Shown here in pieces: positions 61,196-64,000 of a stretch of DNA of 64,000 nt (the first letter of the stretch is position 1; each line of letters opens with the position of its first letter). Below the pieces are notes generated by a model. It searched no databases. It had not been told where the DNA came from and saw only the letters and a program-made list of their open reading frames with translations. The position numbers and the translations under genes were made by a program. The stretch is from positions 62,001 through 126,000 of the forward strand of contig JAGDZD010000004.1 of assembly GCA_049116315.1 (NCBI GenBank), read 5' to 3'. The stretch comes from Thalassobius sp049116315. Its GTDB lineage: Bacteria > Pseudomonadota > Alphaproteobacteria > Rhodobacterales > Rhodobacteraceae.

Positions 61196-61399
61196 GGAAG
61201 GCTTCCTTATATCATATCTGGGCAGTGTTTGTTGGGTCATAGCAGCCCCAGAGTGAAGATCAAGCCGCGAGACGGGCGTTTGAGCGTTGGGGGGCGCATT
61301 TTCTCTGTTCATTGGATAAACTTAACCAAATGACCGCCATTTTGATTCGCGTCAGCGTCGTATATGAGGGGTCAGGGCAAAAAATGAAGGCAGAGGCGC

Positions 61400-61951
61400 A
61401 TGAGCGAAATCAGCGAGTTTGAACGCCGTATCACCGCCGCGATGGACCGGATCGCAAAAGGTGTCGAGCAACTGGGACCCGTTCCCGAAGATGAAGAAAC
61501 CGCAGGTCAGGACGCCGCGCCCAGCCCCGAGGCTGCGCCGAGCGAAGACACCAGCGACTTGCGACGTCAGCTAGACGACGAAAAGATGGCCAATGCGCAG
61601 CTGTCTGAACGGTTGAAAACGCTGCGCATCAAATTGGACAAATCAGACGCACAGACCGAATTGGCCACCGCCGATTTACGTGCAGCGCTTGCAGATATGG
61701 ACGCGGCGCTGGGTCAGATGAAATTGACCAACGAACAGCTGCGCCAATCCAACGAAGTTTTGCGGCAGGCGAATGCCGAAGGTTTGGGGGACGCTGAGGC
61801 GGTGAACGCTGCGTTGGCGGCTCAACTGGCCGCTTTGCAAGCAGAGCGTCAGGCCGAAGCGGCGGAAAGCGCGGCGTTGGCCGCAGCTTTGGATCCCTTG
61901 CTGCAAGTGGCAAGTGGTGCTGATGCAGGCAACGAAAAGGAAAATGTCTGA
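61400..61951 (+). CDS. coiled-coil protein preceding zapA
   Basis: A 183-residue protein, acidic and Ala-rich, with a predicted coiled coil from about 50 to 165 (heptad patterns in DLRRQLDDEKMANAQLSERL and AALADMDAALGQMKL). No signal or membrane segment. Its stop overlaps the zapA start by one base, so it is coupled to a Z-ring protein; a role in cell division is suggested by context only. Confidence 0.7.
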   Translation: MSEISEFERRITAAMDRIAKGVEQLGPVPEDEETAGQDAAPSPEAAPSEDTSDLRRQLDDEKMANAQLSERLKTLRIKLDKSDAQTELATADLRAALADMDAALGQMKLTNEQLRQSNEVLRQANAEGLGDAEAVNAALAAQLAALQAERQAEAAESAALAAALDPLLQVASGADAGNEKENV

Positions 61952-62361
61952 TGCCCGAAGTTGAAATTCACATCGGTGGACGTGCCTTTGAAGTGTCCTG
62001 CCAAGAGGGCGAAGAGCATTACCTGCATTCCGCGGCCAAAATGCTGGACACCGAAGCCGCTGTCCTGTCAGGCCAAATTGGGCGGTTGCCCGAAGCGCGT
62101 ATGCTGTTGATGGCGGGTCTGATGCTGGCGGATAAAACCGCTGGGGTTGAGGACAAGCTGAAGGTGCTCGAAGAGCAGCTGGCCGCCAAAGACGCTGAAA
62201 TCGAAACACTGCGCAATGTGCCCACACCTGACCCCGAGCGGGTCGAAGTGCCGGTGATCCCATCTGAGGTGACCGATGCGATGGCTGAAATCGCAGCACG
62301 CGCAGAATCCATGGCGCATGAAATCGAAGAGAAACTCGCGCCAGACAGCGCCGCCGGTTAA
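61951..62361 (+). CDS. zapA: cell division protein ZapA
   Basis: A Z-ring-associated protein of 136 residues. The N-terminal domain (about 1-60) has VEIHIGGRAFEVSCQEGEE and the Ala/Leu-rich helix (LPEARMLLMAGLMLADKT), then a coiled coil (about 70-95) and a Glu/Ala tail. It cross-links FtsZ filaments. It overlaps the preceding coiled-coil gene by one base. In many alphaproteobacteria the 6S RNA gene follows zapA; here only 18 bp separate it from the convergent DedA gene. Confidence 0.92.
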   Translation: MPEVEIHIGGRAFEVSCQEGEEHYLHSAAKMLDTEAAVLSGQIGRLPEARMLLMAGLMLADKTAGVEDKLKVLEEQLAAKDAEIETLRNVPTPDPERVEVPVIPSEVTDAMAEIAARAESMAHEIEEKLAPDSAAG

Positions 62362-62379
62362 TTCAGACAGCGCTGCAGG

Positions 62380-63024
62380 TTAATCCTGCGGCGTTTGGCC
62401 TTTGCGATCGGCCGGGGCCGTTTGCAGTTTCTCAGCGTCGCTGCGCAGCAAAATGCGCAGCCGCACAATCAAAAGCGCAGAGAGCGCTGTGGCGGCAATC
62501 ACACCCAGACCGTCACGCACCATCGGCCAGACATAGCTGAACTGATCCACAACACCTGCGCCCAATCCCACATAGATCGACACCCAGGTTACTTCGCCAG
62601 CCAAGCTGCCAGCGGAAAACGGGAGCCATTTCATGCGAGCTGCCCCGGCGACAAAATTCACATAGGGGCCAAGCGGGCTGATCAACCAGCGGCTTAGGAA
62701 AACCGCGATGATGCCGCGTTGGCGGGTGAATTCGGTCGCCTTTGACAGGGCCAGCGCCTGCTTGCCCCCCTTTTGTTCGATCCGCTCCAACACATGCGCA
62801 CCGGTGCGGCCCAGCTGATATCCGATCTGATCCCCCATCAAAGCCCCGATCAGCGCGCCCAATCCAATTTGGGTCAAGGACAGTTCACCCGCGGCCGCAA
62901 ACCCGCCCGCCGCCATCATCACGACAGAGGCCGGAATTGGCAGCGCCAAGCAGCTGAGCATGGTCAAAATGGCGAGGAAAGGCGCGCCATAATCGGGCAA
63001 GAGGGCCAAGAGTGTCTCGGTCAT
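62380..63024 (-). CDS. DedA-family inner membrane protein
   Basis: A 214-residue polytopic protein of the DedA/VTT family, now linked to undecaprenyl-phosphate and lipid recycling. Family motifs are GDQIGYQLGR (about 64-73) and the FLSRWLISPLGPYVNFVAGAARM region (about 110-132), the FxxR...G[PA] signature. Its ATG (63024) overlaps the upstream gene by four bases. Confidence 0.93.
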   Translation of the reverse strand: MTETLLALLPDYGAPFLAILTMLSCLALPIPASVVMMAAGGFAAAGELSLTQIGLGALIGALMGDQIGYQLGRTGAHVLERIEQKGGKQALALSKATEFTRQRGIIAVFLSRWLISPLGPYVNFVAGAARMKWLPFSAGSLAGEVTWVSIYVGLGAGVVDQFSYVWPMVRDGLGVIAATALSALLIVRLRILLRSDAEKLQTAPADRKGQTPQD

Positions 63025-63395
63025 GGGCGTTCAGGCGGTGGCGCAGCGCGCTTGGGACGGTGGGCCTGAATAGCGGCGTCCAGTTCCTGCAACAGCTCTT
63101 CGACGCTGCGGCCCTGTCGACTGGCAATTTCGTCAAAGTGCAGTCGTTTTTCAGGATCTTCAAACCCAATCATCTCGCGGATAACTTTGGGCGGGATGTG
63201 ATAGGCATGGGCGACAAAACCGATGGTCATCCAGGCTTCGATGGGGGGCTTTTCGGGGGGGCGGCCACGCCAATGACGATGATCAAAGGCAAAGCGGGCG
63301 CCAAAAACAACGGCTGCGACCAAAGCCGCAGCCAGTAAAAGCATCGTGGGTTTGTGGTTGCGCCACAAATGGCAAAGAGATGTCAGCAGTTTCAT
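63021..63395 (-). CDS. small membrane-anchored hypothetical protein
   Basis: A 124-residue protein: one membrane helix (about 17-36), then a periplasmic or cytoplasmic helical domain with WMTIGFVAHAYHIPPKVIREMIGF (about 55-78) and a Pro/Arg-rich tail (KRAAPPPERP). I recognise no family. It overlaps dedA by four bases, so the two are co-translated; a shared envelope function is suggested by context. ATG 63395 is the first in frame. Confidence 0.7.
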   Translation of the reverse strand: MKLLTSLCHLWRNHKPTMLLLAAALVAAVVFGARFAFDHRHWRGRPPEKPPIEAWMTIGFVAHAYHIPPKVIREMIGFEDPEKRLHFDEIASRQGRSVEELLQELDAAIQAHRPKRAAPPPERP

Positions 63396-63437
63396 CGACC
63401 CAAGCTCCGAAAAGAGGTCAGGCCCAATGGGCCTTGA

Positions 63438-63800
63438 TCAGGCGTTCGCTTCGCGAATTTTATCCGCGGCTTCTTTGTTGAACGCAACACCATTGTCGTC
63501 AAACAACGTGTCCAGCTCACCCGAGAGGGTCATTTCGGTGATGATGTCACATCCGCCGACAAATTCACCCTTCACATAGAGCTGAGGAATGGTGGGCCAA
63601 TCGGAGTAGTCTTTGATGCCTTGGCGAATGTCATCATCTGCCAGCACGTTCACATCGGTATATTCGATGCCCATATAGTTCAAAACGCCAGCGACACGGC
63701 TAGAGAAACCGCACTGCGGCATGTCTTTGGTGCCCTTCATATACAGCACCACAGTGTTGGCTTTCACAGTTTCGTCGATGCGGTTTTTTGCGTCGCTCAT
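63438..63800 (-). CDS. grxD: monothiol glutaredoxin (Grx4/GrxD family)
   Basis: Iron-sulfur-cluster transfer glutaredoxin of 120 residues. The CGFS active site is in KDMPQCGFSSRVAGVL (about 26-41); WPTIPQLYVKGEFVGGCDII completes the glutathione site. ATG 63800 has AAGGAA seven bases upstream; the frame extends further without a ribosome site. BolA is a common partner but is not within the window. Confidence 0.95.
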   Translation of the reverse strand: MSDAKNRIDETVKANTVVLYMKGTKDMPQCGFSSRVAGVLNYMGIEYTDVNVLADDDIRQGIKDYSDWPTIPQLYVKGEFVGGCDIITEMTLSGELDTLFDDNGVAFNKEAADKIREANA

Positions 63801-64000
63801 GGAACATTCCTTAGATAGACCGGCATAGCGCCGAGTGTTTGTCTGTTCATTTACGCCAGATTTGGCCAATTGCAAGGTTTAGCGTTGATTTCTTCGATAT
63901 TCGCGGTGACGCAGCCTGCGCAGAACGCGCCAGTCTCGCGGTCCAAACCTAACAAACTGGATCTTGGAGCACAGCGAAAGCGGGCTTTCCGCGTGCCATT
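63801..64000. other. right-edge region with no supported gene
   Basis: Two minus-strand frames are open into the right edge (ending at 63851 and at 63879) but neither shows a family motif or a visible start. I call nothing here. Confidence 0.5.

Noticed and set aside
60149..61333. Open frame of 394 codons antisense to tkt
   Set aside because: Shadow of tkt with no recognisable domain.
63801..64000. Start of bolA or another gene upstream of grxD
   Set aside because: Two minus-strand frames are open but carry no motif; the visible residues do not resemble the BolA C-terminus.
1..64000. tRNA, rRNA, CRISPR or insertion sequences
   Set aside because: None of their hallmarks (cloverleaf arms, regularly spaced repeats, transposase motifs, terminal inverted repeats) was seen.

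Overview
The window is about 64 kb of gene-dense, moderately GC-rich chromosome from an alphaproteobacterium. It is most likely a marine Rhodobacteraceae (Roseobacter-group) species. The evidence is: a gene-transfer-agent-type tail gene directly before cysE; a pyruvate dehydrogenase E1-beta with its own N-terminal lipoyl domain; a bactofilin/M23 pair; an alphaproteobacterial SOS box (GTTC-N7-GTTC) before uvrA; and a valine-degradation set. I see no rRNA, tRNA, CRISPR array, insertion sequence or integrase. Almost everything is core genome.

Layout. 1-1.6 kb: the 3' end of a GTA/phage-tail gene, then cysE. 1.7-6.8 kb (minus strand): an unrecognised gene, the pdhA-pdhB-pdhC operon and an FtsB-like division gene. 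7-9.8 kb (minus): a GNAT acetyltransferase, class I fba and pgk. 9.9-13.8 kb: two overlapping cyclophilins, a membrane SRPBCC protein, a TerB-like gene with a 25-residue micro-ORF, and a DUF3179 protein. 13.8-15 kb: an aminotransferase gene broken by one amber codon. 15.1-19.2 kb: cysS with a possible Cys-rich leader peptide, cimA and a squalene/phytoene-synthase-like gene. 19.3-26 kb: an MFS carrier, then divergent cobalamin genes (cobA-cobB on minus; cbiD-cobK plus alkA and an esterase on plus, all with 4-base overlaps). 26-31.3 kb: HNH protein, WYL regulator, M23 peptidase plus bactofilin, bcp plus a ferritin-like gene. 31.4-37.8 kb: an AsmA-like giant, queA, MFS and DUF924. 37.9-44.9 kb: lpdA, DUF1330, LysR, uvrA, NUDIX and DUF2807. 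45-53.6 kb: valine catabolism (mmsB, hibch, acyl-CoA dehydrogenase; mmsA with a divergent LysR), split by ybdK and three tandem paralogues of an unnamed family. 53.7-57.6 kb: CBS protein, coaD, a membrane protein, gap with a downstream 47-residue membrane micro-protein, and DUF808. 57.8-64 kb: a short autotransporter, tkt, a coiled-coil gene plus zapA, DedA and grxD.

Central carbon metabolism dominates: aldolase, Pgk, Gap, Tkt and all PDH subunits, with lpdA 31 kb from pdhABC. The sequence suggests how these are tied together. pdhA and lpdA carry the same operator-like inverted repeat (TAGTTT-N6-AAACTA). A different palindrome (half-site GCGCTAAC) occurs between gap and DUF808 and upstream of fba. 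The most interesting items are these two shared motifs, the amber-interrupted aminotransferase, the three-gene paralogue array, a GAPDH whose coenzyme-binding residues depart from the NAD type, and several micro-ORFs. I found no clear large undescribed system; the window reads as an ordinary core region with informative regulation.
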